A DNA stretch of 64,000 bases from Cognatiyoonia koreensis. Its GTDB lineage: Bacteria > Pseudomonadota > Alphaproteobacteria > Rhodobacterales > Rhodobacteraceae. The DNA is taken from assembly GCF_900109295.1 (NCBI RefSeq), contig NZ_FOIZ01000002.1:434001-498000 (forward strand), read 5' to 3'. Every line of letters begins with the position of its first letter. The first letter of the stretch is position 1. Below, piece by piece: positions 26,416-36,443 of the stretch. The notes beneath the pieces were generated by a model. It was given only the letters and a program-made list of their open reading frames with translations. It was not told the origin of the DNA and did not search any database. The position numbers were made by a program, and so were the translations under genes.

Positions 26416-26649
26416 TCAGACGAAATACGTCTTCTGGACCAGCTCAATCGACGAGCGATTGATCGGATCGGGCGTGTCGCGGCTTTCGGCTGGCAGGGCG
26501 CGGCCAATGCCGATGATAACAGCCATGACGAACCACACGATCAGGCAGAAGGCGCAGGCGTAGCCGGCCCCTTTCAGCATCAACAGCAGAACATCACCAT
26601 AAAGCCGTGACCGTCCTTCGACGCCAAGATAATCGGTATTCTCACTCAT
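26416..26649 (-). CDS. pufX: Reaction centre-LH1 core protein PufX
   Basis: The 77-residue single-helix membrane protein opens a gap in the LH1 ring for quinone exchange and dimerises core complexes in some Rhodobacter. It has a soluble N-terminus, the Gly-containing LMLKGAGYACAFCLIVWFVM helix and a C-terminal ALPAESRDTPDPINRS region resembling Rhodobacter PufX. AGGAG is eight bases before the ATG. No pufC follows, so this core lacks the tetrahaem cytochrome at this locus. PufX is very divergent in sequence, so the call combines position, length and topology. Confidence 0.85.
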   Translation of the reverse strand: MSENTDYLGVEGRSRLYGDVLLLMLKGAGYACAFCLIVWFVMAVIIGIGRALPAESRDTPDPINRSSIELVQKTYFV

Positions 26650-26661
26650 ATCTTCGTCTCC

Positions 26662-27582
26662 TTAGTCTAGTGGGGCAAAGCCGTGGACCTGCGCCCAGAC
26701 AAACCAGTTATCAACGACCGTTCCGGACAATAGGATCCCGATGCCGCCGGTCAATGTGGTCAGCACCGCAAACCACCATGCCCAGCGGTGGATACCTTCC
26801 ATCGTGGCGTTAAAGCCCATGGTCCAGCGCCAGAACAAGGCCGCCCGTTCCGTCGCCGTGCCGCGGTCGACAATCTGTTCGATCTCGCGCTCGCCGCCGA
26901 AACGACTGACGGCAAGGATCGTTGCCCCGTGCATCGCGAACAACAAAGCGGACCCATAGAGGAACACAATGCTCAGCGCGTGGAACGGGTTGTAGAACAG
27001 GTTGCCATGCGTGATCGAAAACAGGTTCGTCCAGTCAAGGTGGCTGAACACGCCATAAGGCACCATTTCCGACCAGTCACCGATCAGGATCGGACGGATC
27101 AGACCCAATACAAGGAACAGCCAGATCGCAGAGGCGAATGCCCACGCCACGTGCTTGCCCATGCCCAGCGCCTCGGCACGCAGATATGTGCGCACCCACC
27201 ACGTCAGAACAGAGATCAGCAGGAAGAACGAAGCGATCATAAAGTACCCGCCATCATTCATTGGTGGCATCGAAAGCCCGTAACCCGGCGGAGGTGGATC
27301 AAGCGAGAACCAGAAAAGATCGCGCATGAAAATCGCGGGGTTGTAGTCCGCCTGCGCCCAGAACGACATGCCCACCATGACAAACCAGACAAGGCCCGTC
27401 GCCAGTGAAATGACACCCATGTTGCCAAGGTAGATCGGCCCAAGCTGTGCGTTTCCAAAGTAGCCCGCCAGCGTCGAGAACCGCGCAGTGGTCCCCCGCT
27501 CGATCAGATTATCTTCGACGACACCCATTTCGGCCGGTCCCTGCACCTGAACCTGGGTGAAGATGTTTTGATATTCAGCCAT
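26662..27582 (-). CDS. pufM: Photosynthetic reaction centre M subunit
   Basis: The 306-residue five-helix protein pairs with PufL to bind the special pair, accessory pigments, the quinone QA and the iron. Landmarks are the N-terminal [37 protein letters not shown] with bacteriochlorophyll-ligand His, and [20 protein letters not shown] with an iron-ligand His and the Glu. It lies 13 bases after pufL. Confidence 0.99.
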   Translation of the reverse strand: MAEYQNIFTQVQVQGPAEMGVVEDNLIERGTTARFSTLAGYFGNAQLGPIYLGNMGVISLATGLVWFVMVGMSFWAQADYNPAIFMRDLFWFSLDPPPPGYGLSMPPMNDGGYFMIASFFLLISVLTWWVRTYLRAEALGMGKHVAWAFASAIWLFLVLGLIRPILIGDWSEMVPYGVFSHLDWTNLFSITHGNLFYNPFHALSIVFLYGSALLFAMHGATILAVSRFGGEREIEQIVDRGTATERAALFWRWTMGFNATMEGIHRWAWWFAVLTTLTGGIGILLSGTVVDNWFVWAQVHGFAPLD

Positions 27583-27595
27583 TGTTCATGTCCTC

Positions 27596-28429
27596 CTATA
27601 GATCCCGCCACCAAGGCAGTTCGTAGTACCAATCCCACCAGACGATCCATTCCTCGAACCAGATGGTGCCCGAAATCACGATGCAGATCGCGCTCCACAG
27701 ACCAGCGTTCAGCGCAAGGAACAGTCCAAGACGGTGGATGCCGAGTGGCCCGATCGAATAGCCGATCAGATCGCGGAAATACGTATCTTCGTGGTCCGGT
27801 GACTTGATAATGTCGCCCTTCTTGCCGGGATTCACGGCAGAGAGAACCAGCGATCCGTGCAGCGCAAGTGCGAGACAGGTCGTAAAGAAGAAGGTGATCG
27901 CGACCATGTGGGCAGGATTATAGTGGAAGTTGCCGTAGGCGTAGCCGACGTTGTTCACCCAATCGAGGTGGCTGAAGATGCCATAGGGAAATCCATGTCC
28001 CCAGGCCCCAAGCAGGACCGGACGGATAACGACCAGCGTCACATAAGCCAGGATCGCCACACCAAAGGCAAAAGGCACGTGATAGCCCATCCCGAGTTTG
28101 CGGCAGATTTCCACCTCGCGCATCATCCAGCTGACAAAGGCGCCGATGGCACAGATCGTGATGATCTGCCAAAGCCCGCCTTCCAGCAGCGGCGCGGCAC
28201 CAAGGCCGTATTCAAGTGCCGGCGGCTCGATCGAGATCAGCCACGGGTTCCAGGTGTCCCCTTGCGAGGCCCCGTAAAAGATAAGGATCGTCCCAAGGAC
28301 GGCGAAAAAGAACGTCGTGACCCCGAAGAAGCCAACGTAGAATGGCCCCACCCAGAAGTCGAACAGATCACCGCCGACCAGCGTCCCGCCTTGGACGCGG
28401 TATTTTCTTTCGAAGCTGAGCTGCGCCAT
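27596..28429 (-). CDS. pufL: Photosynthetic reaction centre L subunit
   Basis: The 277-residue five-helix protein hosts the active electron-transfer branch and QB site. The start is [20 protein letters not shown], preceded by AGGAAG. Landmarks are [19 protein letters not shown] (pigment-ligand His) and [16 protein letters not shown] (iron-ligand His). The upstream in-frame extension is intercistronic sequence and unsupported. It is separated from pufA by a stability hairpin. Confidence 0.99.
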   Translation of the reverse strand: MAQLSFERKYRVQGGTLVGGDLFDFWVGPFYVGFFGVTTFFFAVLGTILIFYGASQGDTWNPWLISIEPPALEYGLGAAPLLEGGLWQIITICAIGAFVSWMMREVEICRKLGMGYHVPFAFGVAILAYVTLVVIRPVLLGAWGHGFPYGIFSHLDWVNNVGYAYGNFHYNPAHMVAITFFFTTCLALALHGSLVLSAVNPGKKGDIIKSPDHEDTYFRDLIGYSIGPLGIHRLGLFLALNAGLWSAICIVISGTIWFEEWIVWWDWYYELPWWRDL

Positions 28430-28505
28430 CTTCCTACTCCAGTCTATCGACAAGCCCTGCGTCCCCGTTCGGGCGCGCCTTGTCGGCATGAAACTTTGTG
28501 TGTTT

Positions 28506-28535
28506 GCTATGGGCGGACGCCGGCCCGCCCATAGC
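28506..28535 (-). other. pufA-pufL intercistronic hairpin
   Basis: GCTATGGGCGG and CCGCCCATAGC form a perfect 11-bp stem with an 8-base loop, between pufA and pufL and without a T-run. In Rhodobacter the equivalent hairpin protects the pufBA mRNA from 3'-to-5' decay, so that LH1 is made in excess over reaction centre. Confidence 0.8.
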
Positions 28536-28561
28536 TTTTCTTTTCAACGACCCAAGCCGGT

Positions 28562-28720
28562 TTATGCACCGCCGCCAAAGGCGAGGTTGAACCAGTTTGT
28601 GGATTCATTGCTGAGCAGGACGAGGTGAATCATCGCTGCAAGAAGGAACAGGAAAACGCCCTGTGCCACGAAAACGCGGCGCGGGTCGAAAACCAGCCAG
28701 ATCTTGTAGAACTGTGCCAT
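28562..28720 (-). CDS. pufA: Light-harvesting LH1 alpha subunit
   Basis: The 52-residue single-helix LH1 alpha polypeptide ([20 protein letters not shown]...) carries the bacteriochlorophyll-ligand His in [11 protein letters not shown]. The C-terminus [13 protein letters not shown] is shorter than the roughly 58 residues in Rhodobacter. GGAAAG is upstream. The ATG at 28720 is fixed by homology. It lies 14 bases after pufB. Confidence 0.97.
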   Translation of the reverse strand: MAQFYKIWLVFDPRRVFVAQGVFLFLLAAMIHLVLLSNESTNWFNLAFGGGA

Positions 28721-28734
28721 TTTGCTTTCCTTTC

Positions 28735-28890
28735 CTACCAGCTGAACCAGGGCAGTTTGATGTACGTCAGAATATGAGCAACGACTGCGATGATCGTGAA
28801 GATCCACAGACCGCTCATGTATACTGCGTGCAGTTCCTGCGCCTGCTCGTCTGTCAAACCTGTGAAGGACAGGTCAGATTTATCAGCCAT
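28735..28890 (-). CDS. pufB: Light-harvesting LH1 beta subunit
   Basis: The 51-residue LH1 beta polypeptide runs [20 protein letters not shown], then HAVYMSGLW and the helix [20 protein letters not shown]. The His of AHIL (residue 39) ligates bacteriochlorophyll, and the conserved His21 is present. GGAG lies upstream of the ATG. It is the first structural gene after pufQ and the two spacer hairpins. Confidence 0.97.
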   Translation of the reverse strand: MADKSDLSFTGLTDEQAQELHAVYMSGLWIFTIIAVVAHILTYIKLPWFSW

Positions 28891-28917
28891 TTTTTGTCTC
28901 CAAACATATGAACTGAC

Positions 28918-28936
28918 GCCGCGTACCCCCCGCGGC
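28918..28936 (-). other. Hairpin 1 in the pufQ-pufB spacer
   Basis: GCCGCG-N7-CGCGGC is a 6-bp perfect stem about 28 bases upstream of pufB. It may mark the processed 5' end of the pufBA mRNA. Confidence 0.5.
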
Positions 28937-28946
28937 CGGGTTACGA

Positions 28947-28963
28947 CAGGGGCTCATCCCCTG
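28947..28963 (-). other. Hairpin 2 in the pufQ-pufB spacer
   Basis: CAGGGG-CTCAT-CCCCTG is a 6-bp perfect stem, 10 bases from hairpin 1, in the 119-base spacer between pufQ and pufB. Confidence 0.5.
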
Positions 28964-29009
28964 CCCTAATCCATCACCCCGGGGGGGGATGACGAATGCT
29001 GGGTGCCGT

Positions 29010-29234
29010 TCATCCATGAAAGATGTGCGGCGTAATAATGCGGGCCTGCGACCAGGCCTTGGCGAGCGGACCTTTTTCAGGCAGCTCCATCCGGCGTGCC
29101 GCGCTCAGTCCCCAGGTCAGGAACGACAGCGGCAGCGTGGCCAGAAAGATGATCGCGAAATACGCGTAGTATTCCCGCTTTGGCGGGGCTGTGCGTGTGC
29201 GGATCAGCGGTGTGTCTGTGGTGAAGTCAGTCAT
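29010..29234 (-). CDS. pufQ: PufQ, bacteriochlorophyll synthesis/assembly factor
   Basis: The 74-residue protein has a central helix ([20 protein letters not shown]) and a basic C-terminal segment. PufQ is required for normal bacteriochlorophyll formation in Rhodobacter, perhaps as a pigment or intermediate carrier. The start overlaps the bchZ stop (ATGA), with GGAGGA seven bases before. Position between bchZ and pufB is the standard one. Confidence 0.9.
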   Translation of the reverse strand: MTDFTTDTPLIRTRTAPPKREYYAYFAIIFLATLPLSFLTWGLSAARRMELPEKGPLAKAWSQARIITPHIFHG

Positions 29235-30691
29235 GTGCGTCCTCCCGACGGTGATTGCAGTGCTGCGACGGTCTCGAGGACCACCCGGTCGTTGCCGGCG
29301 TCGAGTGCTGCGCGTTCTGCTGCGTCCCGCAGGGATTTGGCGGCAGAAATTCTGGTTAGGATGGGGTGGCTTGCCACGATCTCATCCAGTTTGGCCTGCG
29401 CATCGGCGTCCCAGGGGAAGTCGCGGCGCAAGGGTGTCAGTGTGGCGTCGGTCGCATCCATCTCACTGCCCAGCGGCAGGATATGGAACAGGCTGTCGAA
29501 CAACCCGTTGCAGACCTCTTGCAGGACGTAGGTCGCCCCGGCGTAGCCCATCATCGGTGTGCCCGTTGCGCGACGGATCGCGGCGCCGGGGAAACTGGCC
29601 GGGATGAACGAAGGGCTGGGTCCGTGCCCGGCCTTCATTTCCGCCATATACATCTTTTCGTTGATCGACCCGAAGACGATCAGCGGACGTTTCGTGTGCA
29701 TCAGACTGCGCACTTCGTCGTTGTTGGTTTTCTTGCCACGGCAACGCGCGACGGCGAAGGCACAAGGAAAGCCGAGATCGCCTTCGAGGTAATGCCGGAT
29801 GCCGCGTGCATAAGTCTCGTTCGCGACGATGGCGAATTCAGCCGTTGCAAAGAAATCCTGCGTGACAGAGCGCCACAGATCCCAGACGGGTTTAATGGTC
29901 GAATGCTTTTCCTGTTCGATAAACGGTTCGGGATCGAGCCCTGTCAGCTCACCCAGCTTGCGCAGGAATTTCGTTGTAGAATCAATGCCGAAGGGCGCTT
30001 GCAGGTAAGGCTTGTTCAGCACCTCGGCCAACCCGCGCCCGAATTCGCGGTACATGCAGATGTTCACATCCGCGTTCACGAGATTGCGCATTTCGGCCAA
30101 ATGGGCACCCAGTGGCATGACCATGTTGACCTCGGCACCGATGCCTTCGACAAGGCGACGGATTTCAGCAAGATCAGACGGCATGTTGAACGTGCCATAC
30201 ATCGGCCCAAGGATATTGACGCGGGGCTTTGCCCCTTCTTCGCGTTTCTTTTCGGGCGGCATCCGGCCTTTTGTCATGCCGAATTCCGTAAAGATCCACG
30301 TCATTGCACGGTCAGCACATTCCCACTGATCTTCATCAATGGTGCGCGGCAAAAAGCGTTGGATATTCGTGCCTTGCGGGGTCACGCCGCCGCCGATCAT
30401 TTCAGCGATCGACCCTGTGACCACAACAGCGGGCAGGGCAGGATCAAGCGTTTTCCACGCTCGCTTCATCGCCTCTTCGGTGCCTTCGCCCATCTCGGAT
30501 TCACCAAGGCCGGTGACGACAATGGGCAGCTCGTGAGGCGGCAAACCGTCGGTGTAGTGCAGGACGGATGTGACCGGCAGATTCTCGCAACCGACGGGGC
30601 CGTCGATGACGATCTGCAGGCCTTTTACGGCGCAGAATGCGTAGACCGCACCCCAGTATCCGCCTGCGCGGTCGTGATCCTGAACTAGCAT
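29231..30691 (-). CDS. bchZ: Chlorophyllide a reductase subunit Z
   Basis: The 486-residue catalytic subunit, with BchY, forms the nitrogenase-like MoFe-type component that reduces ring B of chlorophyllide. Cys residues for the shared iron-sulfur cluster are in [20 protein letters not shown]. The ATG at 30691 follows GAGGGGG and matches the family N-terminus [19 protein letters not shown]; the open frame upstream runs into the bchY-bchZ spacer. It overlaps pufQ. Confidence 0.97.
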   Translation of the reverse strand: MLVQDHDRAGGYWGAVYAFCAVKGLQIVIDGPVGCENLPVTSVLHYTDGLPPHELPIVVTGLGESEMGEGTEEAMKRAWKTLDPALPAVVVTGSIAEMIGGGVTPQGTNIQRFLPRTIDEDQWECADRAMTWIFTEFGMTKGRMPPEKKREEGAKPRVNILGPMYGTFNMPSDLAEIRRLVEGIGAEVNMVMPLGAHLAEMRNLVNADVNICMYREFGRGLAEVLNKPYLQAPFGIDSTTKFLRKLGELTGLDPEPFIEQEKHSTIKPVWDLWRSVTQDFFATAEFAIVANETYARGIRHYLEGDLGFPCAFAVARCRGKKTNNDEVRSLMHTKRPLIVFGSINEKMYMAEMKAGHGPSPSFIPASFPGAAIRRATGTPMMGYAGATYVLQEVCNGLFDSLFHILPLGSEMDATDATLTPLRRDFPWDADAQAKLDEIVASHPILTRISAAKSLRDAAERAALDAGNDRVVLETVAALQSPSGGRT

Positions 30692-30711
30692 GCTGACCCC
30701 CTCAATTCGGG

Positions 30712-30729
30712 TGTCACAAAGCGTGCACA
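30712..30729. promoter_or_regulatory. Possible PpsR-type palindrome in the bchY-bchZ spacer
   Basis: TGTCACAAAGCGTGCACA fits TGT-N12-ACA but is single, inside an operon, and overlaps short GCGTGCACA direct repeats. It could be chance. Confidence 0.2.
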
Positions 30730-30761
30730 AGGCGTGCACAGGGCGTATGACTGTGCGTGCA

Positions 30762-32345
30762 TCAAATCATTGCCTCCGCAGCCTTGGCGCGGGCTTGCTT
30801 GTCGAGCTTTTTCTGATGCTGGGCGCGGAAGTCGGGGCGCAGGTTTGGCGCGCCCTCCCAGACACCGGCAGTATCACCATGACCGACGCCTTCGAAAAAC
30901 GCCTTCATCTTGTTCATCTTTTCGCCACCGGCGATGGCTGCATTGACGACCTGTGCCAATGAACCGGCACCAGCAGGACCCATGAGTGGGCGTGCGGAAA
31001 TCAGGTTCGTGAAATATAGCGACGGCGTTCCGCGTTCCTTGGCGTGTTGCACGACGGGTGTCGTACCGATGGCAAGGTCGGGGTTAATGGCATCGACTGC
31101 GGACAGATCGTCTTCGAGCGATGCACGGTATTTTACTTTGACGCCCTTGCTTTCGAGCCAAGCAGCATCGTCTGCGGACCATTCCGATTTCGCACAGGCT
31201 GTGCCGACATATGGCACGGTCGCACCGCTTTCGATCAGCAGGCGGGCAACGAGGAGTTCGCTGCCTTCATAGCCCGACAGCGTAATCGTGCCGTTGATTT
31301 TCGATCCGGCCAGCGCGCCTTTGATGGCAGGAAGGAATGCGTTTTGTGCGGCGGCAATCTGGTCTGGTTTGATATTGAAAGCGTCGCCGATATTGGCAAG
31401 CCACGCGGCAGTGCCATCATGACCGACAGGGGCGGAGCCGATGATCGGACGGCCAGCGGCCTCGAATTCACGCACGCTGGCGGAATAGAACGGATGGATC
31501 GCGGCGACCGCGCCACAATCAAGTGCTGCATAAAGTTCGCGCCATTCGCGGGTTGGCACGGTTGGCCCAGCAGCAAGGCCCATCGGGGCCAGCATCGCGC
31601 CGATCATCATCGGATCAGCGGGAAACATTTCACCCAACAGCGCGACGGTCGGGCGGTCGGATTTTCCGCCAACGGGGGCCTGCACCGGGCCAGCCTTAAT
31701 TTCTTCACGGGCGTAGTTCAGCATCGCACCGGCGAGGACGTCCTTCGCCTCGGCATGGGTGGGGATGCCGAAACCGGGGACGTCGATCCCGACGATGCGC
31801 ACACCGTTGATTTCCTTGGGAAGCAAGCGCAGCGGCACGCCGGAGGCCGTTGGCACACAGAGGTTCGTCACCACAATCGCGTCATAACGATCCGGGTCGG
31901 CCATGTCGTGCACGCTTTCGCGGATGTCTTCGAATAGCTTGCCTGTGACGAGCGTTTCGGAATTGAACGGGACGTAGCCGACCGAGCGACGCGCGCCGTA
32001 GAAGTGCGACACGAACGTCAGGCCGTAGACGCAGCAGGCAGAGCCAGACAGCACCGTCGCCACGCGCTTCATCCGCAGGCCCACACGCAAAGACCCGAAT
32101 GCCGGACACATGGATTGTGGCTGGTCATGTGGTCCTTGCGGATAGTCCTTGGCGAACTGGTCAAGCATGTCGGACTGGCCCGCCTTGCGCGCGGCGTCCT
32201 CCATCGTCGCAGCACCGGCTGTGCAGCCACCGGACAACGCTGTGGCCTGCACATCATCAGACACATCGGGGCGGTCTACGCCTTCGATGATCTGAACGCT
32301 GCCCGCGTCGTCATAGCCGACTTCATAGCCCTCACGCGTCGTCAT
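30762..32345 (-). CDS. bchY: Chlorophyllide a reductase subunit Y
   Basis: The 527-residue partner of BchZ has Cys in [32 protein letters not shown] and [20 protein letters not shown], consistent with cluster ligation. The start overlaps bchX by 14 bases. The C-terminus is Lys/Ala-rich. A 70-base spacer with short repeats separates it from bchZ. Confidence 0.96.
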   Translation of the reverse strand: MTTREGYEVGYDDAGSVQIIEGVDRPDVSDDVQATALSGGCTAGAATMEDAARKAGQSDMLDQFAKDYPQGPHDQPQSMCPAFGSLRVGLRMKRVATVLSGSACCVYGLTFVSHFYGARRSVGYVPFNSETLVTGKLFEDIRESVHDMADPDRYDAIVVTNLCVPTASGVPLRLLPKEINGVRIVGIDVPGFGIPTHAEAKDVLAGAMLNYAREEIKAGPVQAPVGGKSDRPTVALLGEMFPADPMMIGAMLAPMGLAAGPTVPTREWRELYAALDCGAVAAIHPFYSASVREFEAAGRPIIGSAPVGHDGTAAWLANIGDAFNIKPDQIAAAQNAFLPAIKGALAGSKINGTITLSGYEGSELLVARLLIESGATVPYVGTACAKSEWSADDAAWLESKGVKVKYRASLEDDLSAVDAINPDLAIGTTPVVQHAKERGTPSLYFTNLISARPLMGPAGAGSLAQVVNAAIAGGEKMNKMKAFFEGVGHGDTAGVWEGAPNLRPDFRAQHQKKLDKQARAKAAEAMI

Positions 32346-33333
32346 AGATCACCTCAAGGCTTTCTTTCGGCGCTGCGTTCTTGCCGCGCATGTCGACGTC
32401 GGTTGCGGGCACAAGCTGGTAGTCGCCACCTGTGTCCTTGCTGTCGAACAGGCCCAGCAGGCCGTCCTGATCCAGCGGTGTCGGGCGCACAGGTGGTGCG
32501 ATGCCGACGGCTTCGGCCAGACCTTCGAACATGCTGCCCCACTTGCTTTGGTGGGTGCCGACGATCTGGTAGTTCGCGGATTTCTTGCGCAGGTCGTCGT
32601 CTTGCGGGATGGCCGCAAGGACCGGGATATCGACCGCTTTAGCAAAGGCTTGTGCTTCTCCCGTGCCGTCGTCCTTGTTGATCACCAGTCCAGCGACACC
32701 GACGTTCCCGCCAAGTTTGCGGAAGTATTCAACGGCCGAGCAAACATTATTTGCAACATAAAGCGACTGAAGGTCGTTGGAGCCGACAAGAATGACCTTT
32801 TGCGCCATGTCACGCGCAATGGGCAGGCCGAAGCCGCCACAGACAACATCCCCGAGGAAATCGAGGAGAACATAATCGAAGTCCCAATCGTGGAAGCCCA
32901 GTTTTTCGAGCAGTTCAAACCCGTGGATGATCCCGCGACCACCGCAACCGCGACCAACCTCTGGGCCGCCAAGTTCCATCGCAAAGACACCGCCGCGTTT
33001 GAAGCAGACGTCGCCGATCTTGACCTCTTCTCCGGCGATTTTCTTTTTCGCGGAGGTTTCGATGATCGTCGGGCAGGCCTTGCCGCCGAACAGCAGGCTG
33101 GTCGTGTCGGATTTCGGATCGCAGCCGATCAGCAGTACCCGCTTGCCCATTTCGGCCATCATGTGGCTGAGGTTCGCGAGCGTGAAGGATTTCCCGATAC
33201 CACCCTTGCCGTAGATCGCGATGATCTGGGTCTTGGACGTGACTTCGCCTTGCGGCACTTCGAGTGTCGGTTCGGCCGCTTCGTCGCGCAGCGCTTTGTC
33301 GTAGTCCGTCAGGTTAGGGACTTCGTCTTTCAT
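32332..33333 (-). CDS. bchX: Chlorophyllide a reductase iron protein BchX
   Basis: The 333-residue NifH-like ATPase is the electron donor to BchYZ. P-loop [12 protein letters not shown] is at residues 41-52, and 4Fe-4S ligands are Cys130 (GRGCGGRGI) and Cys165 (DVVCGGFGL). The ATG at 33333 overlaps the bchC stop (ATGA) and has GGAG seven bases upstream; a TTG four codons earlier is less likely. Confidence 0.97.
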   Translation of the reverse strand: MKDEVPNLTDYDKALRDEAAEPTLEVPQGEVTSKTQIIAIYGKGGIGKSFTLANLSHMMAEMGKRVLLIGCDPKSDTTSLLFGGKACPTIIETSAKKKIAGEEVKIGDVCFKRGGVFAMELGGPEVGRGCGGRGIIHGFELLEKLGFHDWDFDYVLLDFLGDVVCGGFGLPIARDMAQKVILVGSNDLQSLYVANNVCSAVEYFRKLGGNVGVAGLVINKDDGTGEAQAFAKAVDIPVLAAIPQDDDLRKKSANYQIVGTHQSKWGSMFEGLAEAVGIAPPVRPTPLDQDGLLGLFDSKDTGGDYQLVPATDVDMRGKNAAPKESLEVIYDDA

Positions 33334-34268
33334 GTCGCGCTCCAATCGAGGATCATTTTGAGGCAGGCCGGATCGGTAAAGGCCGTTTCGTAAGCCGTTG
33401 CCGCATCGCGGGCCTTGGATGTGTGTGTGATAAGGTCGTCGAGCCGGAGCGTGCCGCTTTCGACCAGTGCCCGCGTTGCTGTCATGTCGTCAGCCTGCCA
33501 TTCGGCGGCAATCCGGAACCGCGCTTCCTTCATGAAGGCGGGCGGGAAGGCGAACTGGATGGCTTGCGTATAGAAACCCGCGAGGACGATTTCGCCACCT
33601 TTTGCGATCCGCCCGACCATGTCGTTGAGCAGGTCCGCGCGCCCGGAGGCATCGTAGATGGATGTATAGTCGCGGCGTTCGTCAGTATCTGGATGGATCA
33701 CGTCATAGCCCCGCGCGCCGTGCTGACGCTGCGGGTCGATTTCCCAGACTGTTGGTGCAGGCGCGCCGGAGGCAACTGTGAGGCGGGCCAGCAGACGTCC
33801 AAGGACACCGTGGCCGATGATCAGGTCCGGCACGGCCTTGCCCGGTCCCGCCATAGCGTGCCGCGCAGTTGCCGCCAGCGCCAGCAGCGCCCCTGCTGCC
33901 CCAAGCCCGCGGTCGATGCGCGTGACCCGGCTTGCCGGTGTGACCAGCGTTTGCGCCGCGGCCCCGAAAAGCCCGTGCGCACCATCGTAGCAGCTGGCAC
34001 CTGGCACAAACACGTGTTCGCCAACGCGATAGCCGCTGTCTGCACCTGCTTCGACCACTTCTCCGGCGGCTTCGTAGCCGGGCACGAGCGGGTAGCCCAT
34101 ACCGGGGAATGGCGGCATGTCACCGGACCAGAAAAGCTTCTCTGTGCCTGTGGAAATGCCGCTGTGGGTGACCGACACGACAATATCCGCAGCAGCAGGC
34201 GGAACGATTCCGACCGAGTCGATTCCCAGTTTTCCGGGTGCGCTGAGTATTACTGCGTTGGTTTCCAA
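33330..34268 (-). CDS. bchC: Bacteriochlorophyllide a dehydrogenase BchC
   Basis: The 312-residue zinc-less medium-chain dehydrogenase-like enzyme oxidises 3-hydroxyethyl to 3-acetyl bacteriochlorophyllide a. The family start is [19 protein letters not shown]. The start is a TTG at 34268 with GGGGAG six bases before; the ATG 12 codons upstream gives residues with no family match. [20 protein letters not shown] and [15 protein letters not shown] are typical. It heads the bchCXYZ-pufQBALMX transcript, with two PpsR boxes upstream. Confidence 0.95.
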   Translation of the reverse strand: METNAVILSAPGKLGIDSVGIVPPAAADIVVSVTHSGISTGTEKLFWSGDMPPFPGMGYPLVPGYEAAGEVVEAGADSGYRVGEHVFVPGASCYDGAHGLFGAAAQTLVTPASRVTRIDRGLGAAGALLALAATARHAMAGPGKAVPDLIIGHGVLGRLLARLTVASGAPAPTVWEIDPQRQHGARGYDVIHPDTDERRDYTSIYDASGRADLLNDMVGRIAKGGEIVLAGFYTQAIQFAFPPAFMKEARFRIAAEWQADDMTATRALVESGTLRLDDLITHTSKARDAATAYETAFTDPACLKMILDWSAT

Positions 34269-34330
34269 CGATTTCTCCCCGTTGTCGCTGTGACTGCACT
34301 GCATGTGTCAAACTGCGACAATCTGTCCAC

Positions 34331-34348
34331 TGTCAGTTTAAGCTTACA
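34331..34348. promoter_or_regulatory. PpsR/CrtJ operator 1 of bchC
   Basis: TGTCAGTTTAAGCTTACA is an exact TGT-N12-ACA, 63 bases upstream of the bchC TTG and paired with a second box 8 bases further upstream. Confidence 0.8.
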
Positions 34349-34356
34349 CATTCACC

Positions 34357-34374
34357 TGTCAACGTATTTAGACA
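34357..34374. promoter_or_regulatory. PpsR/CrtJ operator 2 of bchC
   Basis: TGTCAACGTATTTAGACA is an exact TGT-N12-ACA. The 8-base gap to the first box matches the cooperative CrtJ arrangement known for bchC in Rhodobacter. Confidence 0.8.
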
Positions 34375-34383
34375 AGAAAGTTG

Positions 34384-35517
34384 TCAGGCTGGCTTGACAC
34401 CTGTCACGACGGACGTGATGAACGGCCGCTTTGCGCGGGGTGTCAGCACGTTTTGAAAACCGGTTTTGCCAAGCAATGCCGCGATCTGGTCCTGCGATCT
34501 TGCGGTGCCCGTCTGCATCGCCATGCAATAGAGCGCGAAGTAGGCATCCCCTGCCCGTTCAGGCCTCTCACCACCTGTCATCGGTTCGGATATGATGATC
34601 CGCCCGCCGGGCGGCAGTGCTGTATAGGCTGCGGTCAGAAGCCTGCGCACGGTGTCATCGGTGTGATCATAAAGCACGCGCACCAGCGAAATCGCATCGG
34701 CACCGGTGGGCAGAGGATCATCCCGAAAGCTGCCGCTTTGAATTGTCGTGCGGTCGGCCAGATCCGCAGCGGCAAAGCGATTTGCTGCATGTGGCGCGAC
34801 GGCTGGTAGATCGAAGAGCGTCATTTGCAAGGCGGGGTAGGCTGCGCCCACTGCTTCCAGAAACGCGCCTGTGCCACCGCCGACGTCCATCAGATGTTTC
34901 ACACCCGAAAGCCGGATCGTTGCGAGCGTGTCTGCGGCGACGAGGGACTGGCTGTCGGCCATCAGCGCGGAATAGGTCGCGGCGGTGTTCGGGTCTTCTA
35001 CGGCACCGGCCCCGAATACATAGGGCCAGAAAGCAGCAAGTTCGGGGTCGGTTTCACCGCGAAAGAATGCGACCGGATCAGCGAGATCGCGGTAAAGGAC
35101 GTCGTGATGTGCGATCATGCCGGACAGCCCCGGCACACCGGCAAGCGCGGCACCCCGCACTGTCAGCGCATAAGAGCCATCACGCGTACGGCGCAAAAGA
35201 TGTAGCGATTGCGCGGCTTGCAGCAGCACAGCGATGCGCTCGACAGGGGCCTGACAGCGCGCGGCAATCGCGCGGGCGGGCAGTTCTGCTTCCAGCAGCA
35301 TGCCGGGGATGTCGAATTTCACGAGCGCCTGCAGGATCTGGCTGTGACAGAACCCCGCGACCAGATCGAACAAGGCCTCGCCTTCGTTGCGGACGATGCG
35401 GCGCAAGAGCGGCACGCGACTGGCCCAGCGCTGGAATGCAGGCGCCGCGGCTAGTCGCACAAGCCGAGAGGATTTGCGCGGGCGCGTCACGGCACATGGC
35501 AGATCGACGTCTGCCAT
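34384..35517 (-). CDS. crtF: Demethylspheroidene O-methyltransferase CrtF
   Basis: The 377-residue SAM-dependent enzyme methylates the 1-hydroxy group of demethylspheroidene in the spheroidene branch. The SAM motif is VKHLMDVGGGTGAFLEAVGA; a winged-helix-like N-terminal dimerisation domain precedes it and GGRIIISEPMTGGERPER follows. The start at 35517 overlaps the crtE stop (TAATG). The longer open frame upstream is antisense-like Arg-rich noise from crtE. Confidence 0.95.
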   Translation of the reverse strand: MADVDLPCAVTRPRKSSRLVRLAAAPAFQRWASRVPLLRRIVRNEGEALFDLVAGFCHSQILQALVKFDIPGMLLEAELPARAIAARCQAPVERIAVLLQAAQSLHLLRRTRDGSYALTVRGAALAGVPGLSGMIAHHDVLYRDLADPVAFFRGETDPELAAFWPYVFGAGAVEDPNTAATYSALMADSQSLVAADTLATIRLSGVKHLMDVGGGTGAFLEAVGAAYPALQMTLFDLPAVAPHAANRFAAADLADRTTIQSGSFRDDPLPTGADAISLVRVLYDHTDDTVRRLLTAAYTALPPGGRIIISEPMTGGERPERAGDAYFALYCMAMQTGTARSQDQIAALLGKTGFQNVLTPRAKRPFITSVVTGVKPA

Positions 35518-36398
35518 TATTCGCCGGGAACGGTTGGTTTTTCGCGGGCGATGGCGGGCACCAGCCTGTCGGCGTAGGCCCGCACCATCTGCGCGAGTGC
35601 CGCTTCGCCCGGACAGGCGGGAATAGATGAGATCGCGCCGGCGAGAATATCGTCGAACCGCGCAACCGCGCCGCGCACGCCAAGCTGCGCCACGGCGTTC
35701 GGTCGCCCGTGCAGATCGTCCTGCCCTGCCGGTTTGCCAAGTGTGTCTTCGTCGCAAAGCGCGTCGCGCAGATCATCGGCGACTTGAAACGCCTCGCCAA
35801 TGCGCGCGCCGAGTTCTGTCCAGGGTTCGGCATCCTGACCGGCGCAGAGCGCACCCATTTGCGTGGCCGCGATAAACAGCGCGCCCGTTTTCGACTGGTG
35901 ATAGGCGGACAGGTCGATGACCTCTTCGCTTTCCCAGCCTTGCCCCGCACATATCCCGTAGGGCATGCCGGATCGGGTCGAAAGAACGTCGATCAGCGCG
36001 ATTGCCGCCGTTGGATTGTGCTGCGCCGCGCGGGCGAGAATTTGAAATGCCATGATGATCAGGCTGTCACCTGTCAGCACGGCAATAGGTTCGGAGAATG
36101 CGCGATGTAGCGCCGGTTTGCCGCGCCGCAGTTCCGCATCGTCAAAGCAAGGCAGATCGTCGTGCACCAGACTGGCCGAGTGCAGAAGTTCGAGCGCCGC
36201 CCCTGCCGCATCTGTCAGTTTCGGATGCGGATCGCCGCAGGCCATTGCCACAGACGTCAGAATCGTCGGACGAATCCGTGCGCCACCAGGTGTCACCGCA
36301 TAGCCAAGTGCGGCTGAAAGTTTGGCGGGTGCGGCAGATGCCTGCCCCCCTGCGATGGCGTGTGTAATCGCCGTTTCGATCCGTTCAGAAATGCGCAT
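35517..36398 (-). CDS. crtE: Geranylgeranyl diphosphate synthase CrtE
   Basis: The 293-residue trans-prenyltransferase makes GGPP for carotenoids and the pigment tail. The first Asp-rich motif is DDLPCFDD (residues 80-87), the second DDLRD (208-212). GAGGG precedes the ATG at 36398. An ATG 13 codons upstream would place a PpsR box inside the coding region and lacks a ribosome site, so the shorter start is chosen. It is upstream partner of crtF and divergent from crtD. Confidence 0.95.
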   Translation of the reverse strand: MRISERIETAITHAIAGGQASAAPAKLSAALGYAVTPGGARIRPTILTSVAMACGDPHPKLTDAAGAALELLHSASLVHDDLPCFDDAELRRGKPALHRAFSEPIAVLTGDSLIIMAFQILARAAQHNPTAAIALIDVLSTRSGMPYGICAGQGWESEEVIDLSAYHQSKTGALFIAATQMGALCAGQDAEPWTELGARIGEAFQVADDLRDALCDEDTLGKPAGQDDLHGRPNAVAQLGVRGAVARFDDILAGAISSIPACPGEAALAQMVRAYADRLVPAIAREKPTVPGE

Positions 36399-36418
36399 AT
36401 GGCCCTCGCGTTGCGGTA

Positions 36419-36436
36419 TGTCATTCTGATTAGACA
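36419..36436. promoter_or_regulatory. PpsR/CrtJ operator 1 of the crtE-crtD region
   Basis: TGTCATTCTGATTAGACA is an exact TGT-N12-ACA, between the divergent crtE and crtD starts. Confidence 0.75.
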
Positions 36437-36443
36437 TGCCGTG

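Noticed and set aside
28735..28890. pufB as part of a longer plus-strand frame
   Set aside because: LH1 beta sequence with His ligands is on the minus strand; the plus frame is a shadow.
34304..34324. Third PpsR-like palindrome upstream of bchC (TGT-N11-ACA)
   Set aside because: The spacer is 11, not 12, and it lies downstream of the pair with the correct spacing.
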